Of a stretch of 9,655 nt of DNA, positions 1 through 6,317 are shown one piece after another. Position 1 is the stretch's first letter. Each line of letters opens with the position of its first letter. The DNA is from an uncultured Ruminococcus sp. (GTDB lineage Bacteria; Bacillota; Clostridia; Oscillospirales; Acutalibacteraceae): the NCBI GenBank assembly GCA_902766585.1, contig CACXDV010000195.1:1-9655 (forward strand), in the 5' to 3' direction. The notes beneath the pieces are model-generated. The model had not been told where the DNA came from. It ran no database searches and saw only the letters and a list, made by a program, of their open reading frames with translations. The position numbers were made by a program, and so were the translations under genes.

Positions 1-2
1 GT

Positions 3-47
3 ATCTACCTGTTCAAGACTTCTAAGAAGGAGTCTGTTGATGCATAA
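3..47 (+). CDS. Probable 3' end of an upstream gene (partial)
   Basis: A reading frame entering from the left edge reads IYLFKTSKKESVDA and stops at TAA 45-47. A hydrophobic stretch followed by a Lys-rich tail is what the end of a membrane protein or of a sortase-anchored surface protein looks like, but only 14 residues are visible. If real, it overlaps the sortase start by 8 bp and would be translationally coupled to it. The alternative is the next frame, which ends in YLPVQDF at TAA 23-25, just before the sortase ribosome binding site. I favour the first on residue composition only. No function can be assigned. Confidence 0.3.
   Translation: MYLFKTSKKESVDA
26..32 (+). promoter_or_regulatory. 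Ribosome binding site deciding the sortase start
   Basis: GAAGGAG lies 7 nt upstream of ATG 40 but only 4 nt from the in-frame TTG at 37. The sortase frame is open to the left window edge, so this site is the main reason for choosing ATG 40. Confidence 0.65.
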
Positions 48-744
48 GCATCACTCCTCACATCGCACGATAAATGGGAAGAATTTCATAATTCTTCCCA
101 TTATCTTTTGTGTAGTCATTCTTGGAATGTGCACAGCGGTTGTATATCCGTCGTATTATGGTCTGCTGTCATTCAGCAGTCTGTTTTTTTCAGGTTCGGG
201 TTATTCTTCAAACGGAAATTATGACAATATCTTCGTACCGGTAGCGGAGGATGAGGATGAATACGATCCCGATAAGCCCCAGACACAGAAAACAGTACCT
301 ATATCGAGCATACAGTATCCGATGTATGGAGATCTTTTTGGTGAGCTTATCATTGATGATTGTCAGATAAAGAACCAGATGTTTTTTGGCGATGGAGATG
401 TGCAGCTGAATAACGGTGTAGGAGTTTATTCCGGAAGCTTTATACCGGGCTACGGTAAGACAATTATAGTTGCAGGACATAACAATACCTACTTTAACGG
501 ACTTAAATATGCAAAGGCAGGACAGAAGGTAAAGATCCGTACCAGCTACGGAAACTATACATATGAGATAACCGATGTTCAGGTCAAGCTCAATACAGAT
601 AAAACAGCTTATGACCTTCTTGCAGATCATGAGAATCTTATCATGTACACCTGTTATCCTTTTGATGAGCTTGGACTTACACCATACAGATGCTTTGTTT
701 ATGCAAAGCCGGTTTCCGGTCCTGTTATTGATAAGAATAGTTGA
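40..744 (+). CDS. Class D-type sortase, membrane-anchored transpeptidase
   Basis: A 234-residue sortase, which cleaves a C-terminal sorting signal on secreted proteins and joins them to the cell wall or another nucleophile on the outer face of the membrane. Residues about 17-37 form one N-terminal membrane segment with a basic start (MHKHHSSH...), followed by a Ser/Gly- and Asp/Glu-rich linker to about residue 85 and then the sortase barrel. The catalytic triad is visible: His147 in AGHN, Cys205 in YTCYPF and Arg217 in PYR. The TCYPF...PYR spacing and the short single-anchor layout fit class D rather than housekeeping class A or pilin class C; the class call is from motif memory. A second Cys (218) directly follows the catalytic Arg. 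ATG 40 is preferred over TTG 37 on ribosome-binding-site spacing. The next gene follows after 11 bp, so the two are co-transcribed. No LPxTG-type substrate gene is visible in the window; it may lie to the left. Confidence 0.85.
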   Translation: MHKHHSSHRTINGKNFIILPIIFCVVILGMCTAVVYPSYYGLLSFSSLFFSGSGYSSNGNYDNIFVPVAEDEDEYDPDKPQTQKTVPISSIQYPMYGDLFGELIIDDCQIKNQMFFGDGDVQLNNGVGVYSGSFIPGYGKTIIVAGHNNTYFNGLKYAKAGQKVKIRTSYGNYTYEITDVQVKLNTDKTAYDLLADHENLIMYTCYPFDELGLTPYRCFVYAKPVSGPVIDKNS

Positions 745-749
745 GGTGG
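743..749 (+). promoter_or_regulatory. Ribosome binding site overlapping the sortase stop
   Basis: GAGGTGG overlaps the sortase stop codon (TGA 742-744) and sits 6 nt before ATG 756. It supports ATG 756 over the in-frame TTG at 741, which lies upstream of the site, and implies coupled translation with the sortase. Confidence 0.7.
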
Positions 750-755
750 TGCTGT

Positions 756-1610
756 ATGTCACATAAAAAAAATAAGAAAAAAGAAAGAATAAAAAGACTT
801 GTCTATATATTTCTTTCGTTTGTGCTGTCGGTATGCCTTTTCTTTTTATCATTAAGTCTGATTATCAGAGTTACGATATTTTCGCCTGATTTTATGAAAA
901 ACGCGATGTCCTCGACAGCCTATTATCAATTTATTAAGGAAGAATTTGCGGATAAACTGAAAAACCTTGGACACGCCAGCGGTCTTTCAGATGATTTTGT
1001 CGATAAATTTGTTGAAGACTTTGATTTTATCGAAATTGAGAGTGAATATGTTGATGCGTTTTATTCGGAAGGCTCAACATTAGTAAACACCACAAAATTC
1101 AAACAATCTATGCTCAGCGCACTTGAAGCGTATATTGAAGAAAATAATATTGATAAAAGCAAGGCGAGTGAGGCAAACCTCATTTATCTTGTGGATAAAG
1201 CATCTGAGATATATGTAGCGCACGTAACTGTACCCTTCTTTTCGGTTATCGGAAACTACATCAAAAAGCTTGATGTACCGCTGAGAATAGCAGAAATAGC
1301 ATTTGCTGTGCTTTCAGCAGGAATAATTGCAATAATATACTTTACCAACGAATACAAGCATCGCAGATACAGATACATTTGCTACGGTACGACAGGCGCT
1401 GCTCTGACGGTTGCGGTTATTCCCGCAGTTGTCGGCATTACGGGTATTGTCGGAAAGGCAAGTATCGGTACGCGTTCATTATATAATTTATTTGTCAGCT
1501 ATTTCAGCAGCTTCTTTAATTACTTCTGGGCATTTGCCGGCGTGCTTGCATTCTTTTCAGTAGTAGCTTTTATAGTCTTCTACACAAGATTCAAAAAAGC
1601 AATCTCTTGA
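756..1610 (+). CDS. Sortase-linked membrane protein of unknown function
   Basis: I do not recognise a named family. The 284-residue product begins with a highly basic cytoplasmic tail (MSHKKNKKKERIKR) and a membrane helix at about 16-38. A mainly acidic soluble region of about 130 residues follows (about 42-172, with several Asp/Glu/Phe-rich helices such as FVDKFVEDFDFIEIE). Three more helices lie at about 176-197, 208-232 and 254-277, and the protein ends in a short basic tail (RFKKAIS). By the positive-inside rule both termini are cytoplasmic and the 42-172 domain is extracytoplasmic. It starts 11 bp after the sortase and ends just before a terminator, so it is the last gene of that operon. 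A role in presenting or regulating sortase substrates is a guess from position. It is more AT-rich than the downstream operon. The start was set by GAGGTGG at 743-749. Confidence 0.75.
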   Translation: MSHKKNKKKERIKRLVYIFLSFVLSVCLFFLSLSLIIRVTIFSPDFMKNAMSSTAYYQFIKEEFADKLKNLGHASGLSDDFVDKFVEDFDFIEIESEYVDAFYSEGSTLVNTTKFKQSMLSALEAYIEENNIDKSKASEANLIYLVDKASEIYVAHVTVPFFSVIGNYIKKLDVPLRIAEIAFAVLSAGIIAIIYFTNEYKHRRYRYICYGTTGAALTVAVIPAVVGITGIVGKASIGTRSLYNLFVSYFSSFFNYFWAFAGVLAFFSVVAFIVFYTRFKKAIS

Positions 1611-1611
1611 C

Positions 1612-1639
1612 AATGTACAATGTGCAATGTTCAATTGTG
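1612..1639 (+). repeat. Degenerate 7-bp tandem repeat (four units)
   Basis: Immediately after the stop codon of the membrane protein come AATGTAC, AATGTGC, AATGTTC and AATTGTG: four 7-bp units with drift. Short arrays of this AATGTAC type are, from memory, common between genes in clostridial genomes. No function is evident. TTGACA at 1607-1612 and TTCAAT at 1630-1635 happen to be 17 bp apart, but I do not call a promoter there. Confidence 0.5.
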
Positions 1640-1695
1640 GTTATCCTGATTCGTTTTGCTGTTTCAATTTTACAGGACAATAATCAATATAAAAA

Positions 1696-1740
1696 CGGCT
1701 GTTATAACATCAATTAAGGTGCTATAACAGCCGATTTTAT
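1696..1740 (+). terminator. Intrinsic terminator of the sortase operon, possibly bidirectional
   Basis: A perfect 11-bp inverted repeat, CGGCTGTTATA (1696-1706) and TATAACAGCCG (1723-1733), encloses a 16-nt loop and is followed by ATTTTATTT. On the other strand the stem is followed by TTTTTATATT (from AAAAA 1691-1695), so it could stop transcription both ways. Confidence 0.8.
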
Positions 1741-1742
1741 TT

Positions 1743-1871
1743 GAACACAAACGTAATAAAAATAATTTAGCCAATAGCAGAAATGCAAAAGAAACAGCTT
1801 AAGCAATTACTGAACTTGAATTGTTGCAGAAGTATCTTCGCGCAACTAAAGCATATGTACTACTGAACTAA
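1743..1871 (+). pseudogene. Possible short gene relic in the gap before murD
   Basis: The stretch between the terminator and murD has no intact gene. One frame (codons from 1743) reads protein-like on both sides of a single stop at 1800-1802: LANSRNAKETA, stop, then AITELELLQKYLRATKAYVLLN, ending at TAA 1869-1871. The second part looks like an amphipathic helix. This could be the end of a decayed gene with one nonsense change, or chance. Two copies of TACTGAACT (1808-1816, 1861-1869) and of AACTAAAGC (1844-1852, 1866-1874) also occur here, as does a small hairpin (GTTGC 1823-1827 with GCAAC 1842-1846, inner GAAG/CTTC). Apart from this and the sites at 1871-1933 I see nothing else in 1741-1982. 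Confidence 0.2.
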
Positions 1872-1915
1872 AGCGCGAACAACAGAGCGCAGGGACTGCG
1901 CCGCTTGATTTTTTT
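1871..1915 (+). terminator. Hairpin plus T-run, terminator-like, just before the murD promoter
   Basis: The outer arms AAGCG (1871-1875) and CGCTT (1902-1906) flank an inner stem GCGCA (1887-1891) / TGCGC (1897-1901) with a 5-nt loop. A run of seven T follows at 1909-1915. The bulge on the 5' side makes it weaker than a classic terminator. It could block read-through into murD. The T-run overlaps the -35 element of the murD promoter. Confidence 0.4.
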
Positions 1916-1933
1916 GGTTGTTTGTCATATAAT
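1905..1933 (+). promoter_or_regulatory. Sigma-A-type promoter for the murD operon
   Basis: TTGATT (1905-1910), a 17-bp spacer and a perfect TATAAT (1928-1933) place the transcript start near 1940, about 43 nt before the murD ATG. This is one of the best promoter matches in the window. Confidence 0.85.
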
Positions 1934-1963
1934 AGGGTAGTTGAAAATATGCCGTGATAAATC

Positions 1964-1973
1964 GGAGAAAGGA
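1964..1973 (+). promoter_or_regulatory. Ribosome binding site deciding the murD start
   Basis: GGAGAAAGGA ends 9 nt before ATG 1983. The frame is open upstream to a TTG at 1941, but that codon lies at the predicted transcript start and leaves no room for a ribosome binding site, so ATG 1983 is preferred. Confidence 0.65.
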
Positions 1974-1982
1974 TATTCTGGT

Positions 1983-3377
1983 ATGGATAATAAGATAATA
2001 TCGTTTTTTGAGTCAGTAAAGGGAAAGACCGTTGCATTCTGCGGTATTGGGGGAAGTAATCTTCCTCTTATCAGGCTTTTTAAAAAGTATGGGGCAAATG
2101 TACTTGCCTGCGATAAACGCGATAGAGAAGCTCTCGGTGAAAATGCACAGTTAGCTGAGGAATACGGCGCAGAGCTTCGCCTTGGAGATGATTACCTCAA
2201 AAATCTCGGCGCGGATATAATTTTCCGTACACCCGGTATGAAATTCTATATGCCGGAGCTTGTTGAGGCAAGAAATAATGGAGCAGTTGTTACAAGCGAA
2301 ATGGAAGTTTTCTTTGACCTCTGCCCCTGTAAGATAATAGCGGTTACCGGAAGCGACGGAAAAACTACCACTACCTCCGTTATTGCTGAGATACTTAAGG
2401 CTCAGGGATATAATGTCCGTCTCGGCGGAAATATCGGCAAGCCCCTCCTCCCCGAAATTGAGGAGGTAAAGCCCGATGATGTTGCAGTTGTGGAGCTTTC
2501 AAGCTTCCAGCTCATATCAATGAGAAAAAGCCCCGATATTGCTGTTGTGACAAATCTTGCACCCAATCATCTCGATATCCATAAGGATATGCAGGAATAT
2601 ATCGACTCAAAGAAAAATATTGTCCTTCATCAGAATGCTTTCGGAAGAGCTGTGCTTAATCTTGATAACGAATTATCCCTCTCCTTCGCTGAGGAAACAA
2701 GAGGAATAACTTATCTCTTTTCCCGCAGAAGCAAGGTGTCAAACGGCGCCTTTCTTAATGAAAACGGTGAGATAGTTATGAACGAATACGGAAAAGAAAC
2801 TGTTATAATGAAGGCTTCCGATATTAAGATACCCGGTCTTCATAATCTTGAAAACTATCTTGCAGCCATATGCGCTGTCTGGGGTATGGCTGATAAGGAA
2901 ACTATCAAAAGGGTAGCTGAGGAATTCGGCGGAGTTGAACACCGCGCTGAGCTTGTCCGCGTGCTGGACGGAGTAAAATACTATAACGATGCTATCGGTA
3001 CAAGCCCCACAAGAACAGTTAAGGGTATGCTTTCACTCTTTGAACAGAAGATAATACTTATCGCCGGAGGATATGATAAGAAAATACCCTATGATGAAAT
3101 GGGAAAGGTCGTACCCTCGACTGTAAAGGTGCTTATCCTCTTCGGCGCAACAGCAGATAAAATTGAAGCGGCAGCAAAAGCGTCTCCCGATTACTGTGAG
3201 GACAATCCGAAAATCATCAGAGTGTCTGATATGGAGGAGGCTGTCGCTCAGGCAAGGAAAAATGCTGTTGAGGGAGATATCGTTGCTATGTCGCCCGCAA
3301 GCGCAAGCTTTGATATGTATAAGAATTTTGCGGAAAAGGGACTTCACTTTAAGAAGATAGTAAATGAGCTTAAGTGA
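1983..3377 (+). CDS. murD: UDP-N-acetylmuramoylalanine--D-glutamate ligase
   Basis: Cytoplasmic ATP-dependent ligase that adds D-Glu to UDP-MurNAc-L-Ala during peptidoglycan precursor synthesis. At 464 residues it has the usual MurD length and three-domain order. The N-terminal UDP-binding domain starts with CGIGGSN and includes FRTPGM. The central ATPase has the Mur P-loop TGSDGKTTTT (Lys127), the ELSSFQL motif (Glu171-Leu177) and NHLDIH (Asn195-His200). The C-terminal domain has YYNDAIGTSPT (Asp336), AGGYDKKIPY and SPASASFD (437-444), which resembles the SPACASFD signature of MurD and separates it from MurC, MurE and MurF. It is the first gene of an operon with a strong promoter; the next gene follows after 15 bp. 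No other mur or fts gene is adjacent, unlike the usual dcw cluster, so this murD sits outside that cluster. Confidence 0.95.
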   Translation: MDNKIISFFESVKGKTVAFCGIGGSNLPLIRLFKKYGANVLACDKRDREALGENAQLAEEYGAELRLGDDYLKNLGADIIFRTPGMKFYMPELVEARNNGAVVTSEMEVFFDLCPCKIIAVTGSDGKTTTTSVIAEILKAQGYNVRLGGNIGKPLLPEIEEVKPDDVAVVELSSFQLISMRKSPDIAVVTNLAPNHLDIHKDMQEYIDSKKNIVLHQNAFGRAVLNLDNELSLSFAEETRGITYLFSRRSKVSNGAFLNENGEIVMNEYGKETVIMKASDIKIPGLHNLENYLAAICAVWGMADKETIKRVAEEFGGVEHRAELVRVLDGVKYYNDAIGTSPTRTVKGMLSLFEQKIILIAGGYDKKIPYDEMGKVVPSTVKVLILFGATADKIEAAAKASPDYCEDNPKIIRVSDMEEAVAQARKNAVEGDIVAMSPASASFDMYKNFAEKGLHFKKIVNELK

Positions 3378-3392
3378 AAGGATAATCAGAAA

Positions 3393-4421
3393 ATGGATAT
3401 GACGGAAATACTGAGGCTCCTTTGCGCTGAAAAAGGCGTTTCGGGTAATGAAGATGAAATGGCGGATATTATTAAAAAGCTTCTGCCTGAAAATATGGAA
3501 ATCATCAGCATGGACAACGGTACGATCATTGCCCGTACAGGCAATATTGACGATGAACCCCATATAATGCTCGATGCACATATTGACAGGATAGGTCTTA
3601 TAGTTACTTATATAGATGACAGGGGCTTTATCAAGGCTGAACCTGTCGGCGGTATCGACCTGAGAACGCTTTCCGGAAGTGCCGTTGCTATAAAAGCAAG
3701 CGGCGCTGCTGATGATATTATGGGCGTGATATGCTCCGTACCGCCTCATCTTTCAAAGGACGATGAGGGCATTACACGGGACAATATCTGGATAGATACC
3801 GGAATGTCTGCTGAATATGTAAAGGAAAATGTCCTTTCAGGCGACAGGATCCTGGTGAAAAGCAGATTTCGTACCCTTCTCGGAAACAAGGCGGCAGTAT
3901 CGGGACTTGATAACCGCGCAGGCTGTGCCGTACTTATAAGATGCGCGGAGATTTTGAACGGTGAAGAGCTTCCATGCAGGCTTTCGCTTGTGTTCTCTTC
4001 ACAGGAGGAAACAAATGAAAGCGGAGGAAGGACTGCCGCATTTATGCTGGAGCCTGATGAAGCGGTCGCAGTTGACGTCGGCTTTGCAAAACAGAGCGGC
4101 GTACCCTCGGATAAGAGCGGAAAACAGGGCGGCGGACCGATAATTACTATTTCTCCCGTGCTTTCAAGAAAAATATCAAACAGGCTTATTAAAATTGCGC
4201 GTGAAATGAATATAAATTTCGATTATGAGACAGACGGCGGCGCAACGGGAACTAATGCCGATGCTATTTCCGCAACACGCGGAGGAGTACCGTGCGGGCT
4301 TATATCCGTACCAGAGAAAAATATGCATACGCAGACGGAAACAGTGTCCCTGAATGATATAGAAGATACCGCAGCACTGCTTGCCGCGTATGTTAAGAGG
4401 GGAGGCATGAACGGTGACTGA
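3393..4421 (+). CDS. M42 family metallo-aminopeptidase, copy 1 (divergent)
   Basis: Cytoplasmic di-metal aminopeptidase of family M42 (glutamyl aminopeptidase/FrvX/TET type), which trims N-terminal residues from short peptides, usually as a large oligomer. The 342-residue length is typical. Metal and catalytic positions are visible: His63 and Asp65 in DAHIDRIG, Asp173 in LDNRAG, the Glu205-Glu206 pair in SSQEET, Asp228 in VDVGFA and His312 in NMHTQTE. The site therefore looks complete. It differs from the family norm in HIDRIG, where HMDEIG/VG is usual, and in GTNADA, where GTDA is usual, so its specificity may differ from copy 2. GAAAGGA (3376-3382) sits 10 nt before ATG 3393; a second ATG at 3399 is less well placed. 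The 3' end overlaps copy 2 by 8 bp. Older annotation calls such proteins endoglucanase M; peptidase is better supported. Confidence 0.9.
   Translation: MDMTEILRLLCAEKGVSGNEDEMADIIKKLLPENMEIISMDNGTIIARTGNIDDEPHIMLDAHIDRIGLIVTYIDDRGFIKAEPVGGIDLRTLSGSAVAIKASGAADDIMGVICSVPPHLSKDDEGITRDNIWIDTGMSAEYVKENVLSGDRILVKSRFRTLLGNKAAVSGLDNRAGCAVLIRCAEILNGEELPCRLSLVFSSQEETNESGGRTAAFMLEPDEAVAVDVGFAKQSGVPSDKSGKQGGGPIITISPVLSRKISNRLIKIAREMNINFDYETDGGATGTNADAISATRGGVPCGLISVPEKNMHTQTETVSLNDIEDTAALLAAYVKRGGMNGD
4401..4405 (+). promoter_or_regulatory. Ribosome binding site for the GTG-started second M42 gene
   Basis: GGAGG inside the end of the first M42 gene lies 8 nt before GTG 4414. It supports this non-ATG start and coupled translation across the 8-bp gene overlap. 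Confidence 0.7.
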
Positions 4422-5442
4422 TTGGGAGCTTCTGAAAAGACTTTGTACCGCAGGCGGGATATCGGGCGATGAGGACGAGGTAAGAGAAATAATACTTAAA
4501 GAAATTACTCCCTTTGCTGATGATATCAGAACAGATGCGCTCGGAAATATCCTTGTCTTTAAGAAGGGCAGTCAAAGACCGGCTAAAAAGCTGATGCTTT
4601 CGGCGCATATGGATGAAGTCGGCTTTATCGTTACGGATATAGACAGTGACGGTCAGCTCAGCTTTGAATGTGTCGGAGGGATAAATGACAGCGCTGTTTT
4701 TGCAAGACAGGTGTTAGTTGGAAGGGATAAGCTTCCCGGAGTGGTATGCAGCAAGCCTGTACACCTTCTTAAAGCCGATGAAAAGGGCAAGCCCCCCAAG
4801 GTATCCTCTTTGACTATTGATATCGGCGCGGAATCAAGGGAGGAAGCGGAAAAATATGTAAGCATAGGCGACAGCATAATATTTGACAGCTTCTATGACA
4901 GGAATGACAGCCGTATAATCAGCAAGGCTATAGATGACCGTTTCGGATGTCTTGTATTGACAGAGCTTATCAAATCGGAATTGCCTTATGATATGAATTT
5001 TGTATTCTGCGTTCAGGAGGAGATAGGGCTGAGGGGCGCAAGGACTGCCGCCTATACAGTCGATCCGGACTGTGCTATTGTGATTGAGGCAACTACGGCA
5101 GGCGATCTTCACGGTGTTGAGGGAGAAAAAAGGGTATGTCTTGTCGGTAAAGGTCCGGTAGTTTCATTTATGGACCGTTCGACAATATACGACAAGGAAT
5201 ATTATCGCCTTGCTATGAGGCTTGGAGATGAAATGAATATACCCGTACAGACAAAAACTATGATAGCCGGAGGAAATGATGCCGGTGTGATACATATTTC
5301 AAGAGGCGGAGTAAGAACGGCTGCTGTATCTGTGCCGTGCCGTTATCTTCATGCAAGCGAAAGTCTTATTTCCGTAAGCGATGCTGAAAATCTTATAGCG
5401 CTTGTAAAGGCTCTTGCTGAGAAAATGGCGGCAGGAGCATGA
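4414..5442 (+). CDS. M42 family metallo-aminopeptidase, copy 2
   Basis: A second M42 peptidase of the same 342-residue length, directly downstream and overlapping copy 1 by 8 bp, so this is a tandem paralogous pair. Motifs are closer to the family consensus: His65 and Asp67 in SAHMDEVG, Asp174 in IDDRFG, Glu202-Glu203 in VQEEIG, Glu225 in VIEATTAGD and His313 in YLHASES, plus GGNDAGVIHISRGG near the C-terminus. Glu225 replaces the Asp seen at the matching metal position of copy 1; a Glu there is, from memory, normal in one M42 subgroup. The start is GTG, supported by GGAGG 8 nt upstream. M42 enzymes form 12-subunit shells, so the two copies could mix in one particle, but that is speculation. 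The 3' end overlaps the acetyltransferase start by 4 bp (ATGA). Confidence 0.92.
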   Translation: MTDWELLKRLCTAGGISGDEDEVREIILKEITPFADDIRTDALGNILVFKKGSQRPAKKLMLSAHMDEVGFIVTDIDSDGQLSFECVGGINDSAVFARQVLVGRDKLPGVVCSKPVHLLKADEKGKPPKVSSLTIDIGAESREEAEKYVSIGDSIIFDSFYDRNDSRIISKAIDDRFGCLVLTELIKSELPYDMNFVFCVQEEIGLRGARTAAYTVDPDCAIVIEATTAGDLHGVEGEKRVCLVGKGPVVSFMDRSTIYDKEYYRLAMRLGDEMNIPVQTKTMIAGGNDAGVIHISRGGVRTAAVSVPCRYLHASESLISVSDAENLIALVKALAEKMAAGA

Positions 5443-6218
5443 TAATTTATATTGATGCTCAGAAAATGGCTGATACGGGCTTCAGGAGTGAACTGAAAGA
5501 CCTGTGCAGGTCACAGGGGATATGCGGCTGCAGACTGCTGTGTCTTGTGGAGGGCTATGGCGGATATGGGAATATAATTGACCTTTGGGCGCAGTATTCG
5601 GACGGCAGAATGACCTCGGCAGCGGTGAAATACGGAGCTGATATGACAGTTGTTATGTCCGGAGGAACGGATGCTGCAGAGCTCAGGGGCTTTATTGAAA
5701 TGACAGGCGCGGCAGCAGTATCATTTGACCGTCCGTTTTATGAGGCAGGAGCTGTCGGAGCTGTAATGGAATGCAGAGAGATCAGGAAGGCAGTTTTGCC
5801 TCAGGATACACGCACAGAAACTGATGTACCTCTTGTTCAGGCATATGAGCTTATGAAAAAATGTGAAGGTCAGGGCTTTGTATGTCCCGCATATGAGGAT
5901 TTTATGCTCGATGCCTCACATAAGCTGAGACACGGAAATGCCCTGTGCTGCGGTCTGTACAGAAATGACAGACTTTGTTCCTTTGCCATGACAGCGGCAA
6001 TGACGGAGGATACCGCCGTGATAGGAGCGGTATGCACAGGAAAAGAGGCAAGAAAACAGGGCTTCGGCAGCGCGGTCGTACTGTCGCTTGTGAATATGCT
6101 CGGAAACAGGAGAATACTGCTTGCCAGAGATATTGACCTGAATGAGAATTTTTATAAAAGGCTCGGCTTTCGTGATACAATGTCCCTGTACATTCTGGAC
6201 TTAAATAAGCGCTCGTGA
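5439..6218 (+). CDS. GNAT family N-acetyltransferase with extra N-terminal domain
   Basis: A 259-residue protein whose C-terminal half (about 170-259) is a GNAT acetyl-CoA-dependent acetyltransferase. The acetyl-CoA loop is visible as ARKQGFG (Gln207, Gly208, Gly210) after a beta strand IGAVCTG, and the late motif ENFYKRLGF (about 236-244) matches the conserved NxxxYxxxGF of the fold. The first roughly 130 residues (from MIIYIDAQK) are not recognised by me but may be a degenerate second GNAT-like half, as in other two-part GNATs. Substrate is unknown. The ATG overlaps the M42 copy 2 stop (ATGA), and AGGAG at 5433-5437 is too close to be ideal, so translation is probably coupled; ATG 5466 is a weaker alternative. 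It is the last gene of the murD operon, but no terminator is visible after it, so read-through into the next operon is possible. Confidence 0.85.
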   Translation: MIIYIDAQKMADTGFRSELKDLCRSQGICGCRLLCLVEGYGGYGNIIDLWAQYSDGRMTSAAVKYGADMTVVMSGGTDAAELRGFIEMTGAAAVSFDRPFYEAGAVGAVMECREIRKAVLPQDTRTETDVPLVQAYELMKKCEGQGFVCPAYEDFMLDASHKLRHGNALCCGLYRNDRLCSFAMTAAMTEDTAVIGAVCTGKEARKQGFGSAVVLSLVNMLGNRRILLARDIDLNENFYKRLGFRDTMSLYILDLNKRS

Positions 6219-6238
6219 AACCGGAACTTAATATGGTA

Positions 6239-6267
6239 TTGATTAATTCTGATATGTAGTTTATAAT
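6239..6267 (+). promoter_or_regulatory. Sigma-A-type promoter for the ppi-metK operon
   Basis: TTGATT (6239-6244), a 17-bp spacer and a perfect TATAAT (6262-6267) predict a start near 6274 and a 5' leader of about 44 nt. The hexamers and spacing equal those of the murD promoter. The leader holds a tiny stem (GCAG-GCAA-CTGC) followed by an A-rich stretch and no riboswitch. Confidence 0.85.
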
Positions 6268-6304
6268 GATGTGGGCAGGCAACTGCAAAAAATAAAAAAT
6301 TTAT

Positions 6305-6309
6305 GGAGG
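6305..6309 (+). promoter_or_regulatory. Ribosome binding site deciding the peptidyl-prolyl isomerase start
   Basis: GGAGG is 8 nt before ATG 6318. The upstream in-frame ATG at 6303 overlaps this site and cannot use it. Confidence 0.8.
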
Positions 6310-6317
6310 TTTTTGTT

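Noticed and set aside
208..852. - strand open frame of 214 codons opposite the sortase
   Set aside because: Antisense to a sortase with an intact catalytic triad; the translation has no recognisable motif and is rich in Cys, Ile and Tyr as expected by chance.
1607..1635. TTGACA-17-TTCAAT promoter-like pair after the membrane protein
   Set aside because: The hexamers arise from the stop codon and the AATGTAC-type repeat. A terminator follows within 100 bp and there is no gene to serve.
3033..3749. Long - strand open frame of 238 codons across the murD/M42 junction
   Set aside because: It lies opposite two strongly supported genes, starts and ends inside them, and has the Cys/His/Ile/Tyr-rich make-up of a shadow frame. 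No ribosome binding site or domain was seen.
4003..4143. Strong internal GGAGG plus ATG 4015 in another frame inside the first M42 gene
   Set aside because: The ribosome-binding-like sequence is produced by the codons for the catalytic Gln-Glu-Glu motif. The resulting 42-residue frame is Arg-rich and featureless.
6303..6317. Earlier ATG for the isomerase (MEVFV...)
   Set aside because: That ATG overlaps the ribosome binding site used by ATG 6318 and has no site of its own.
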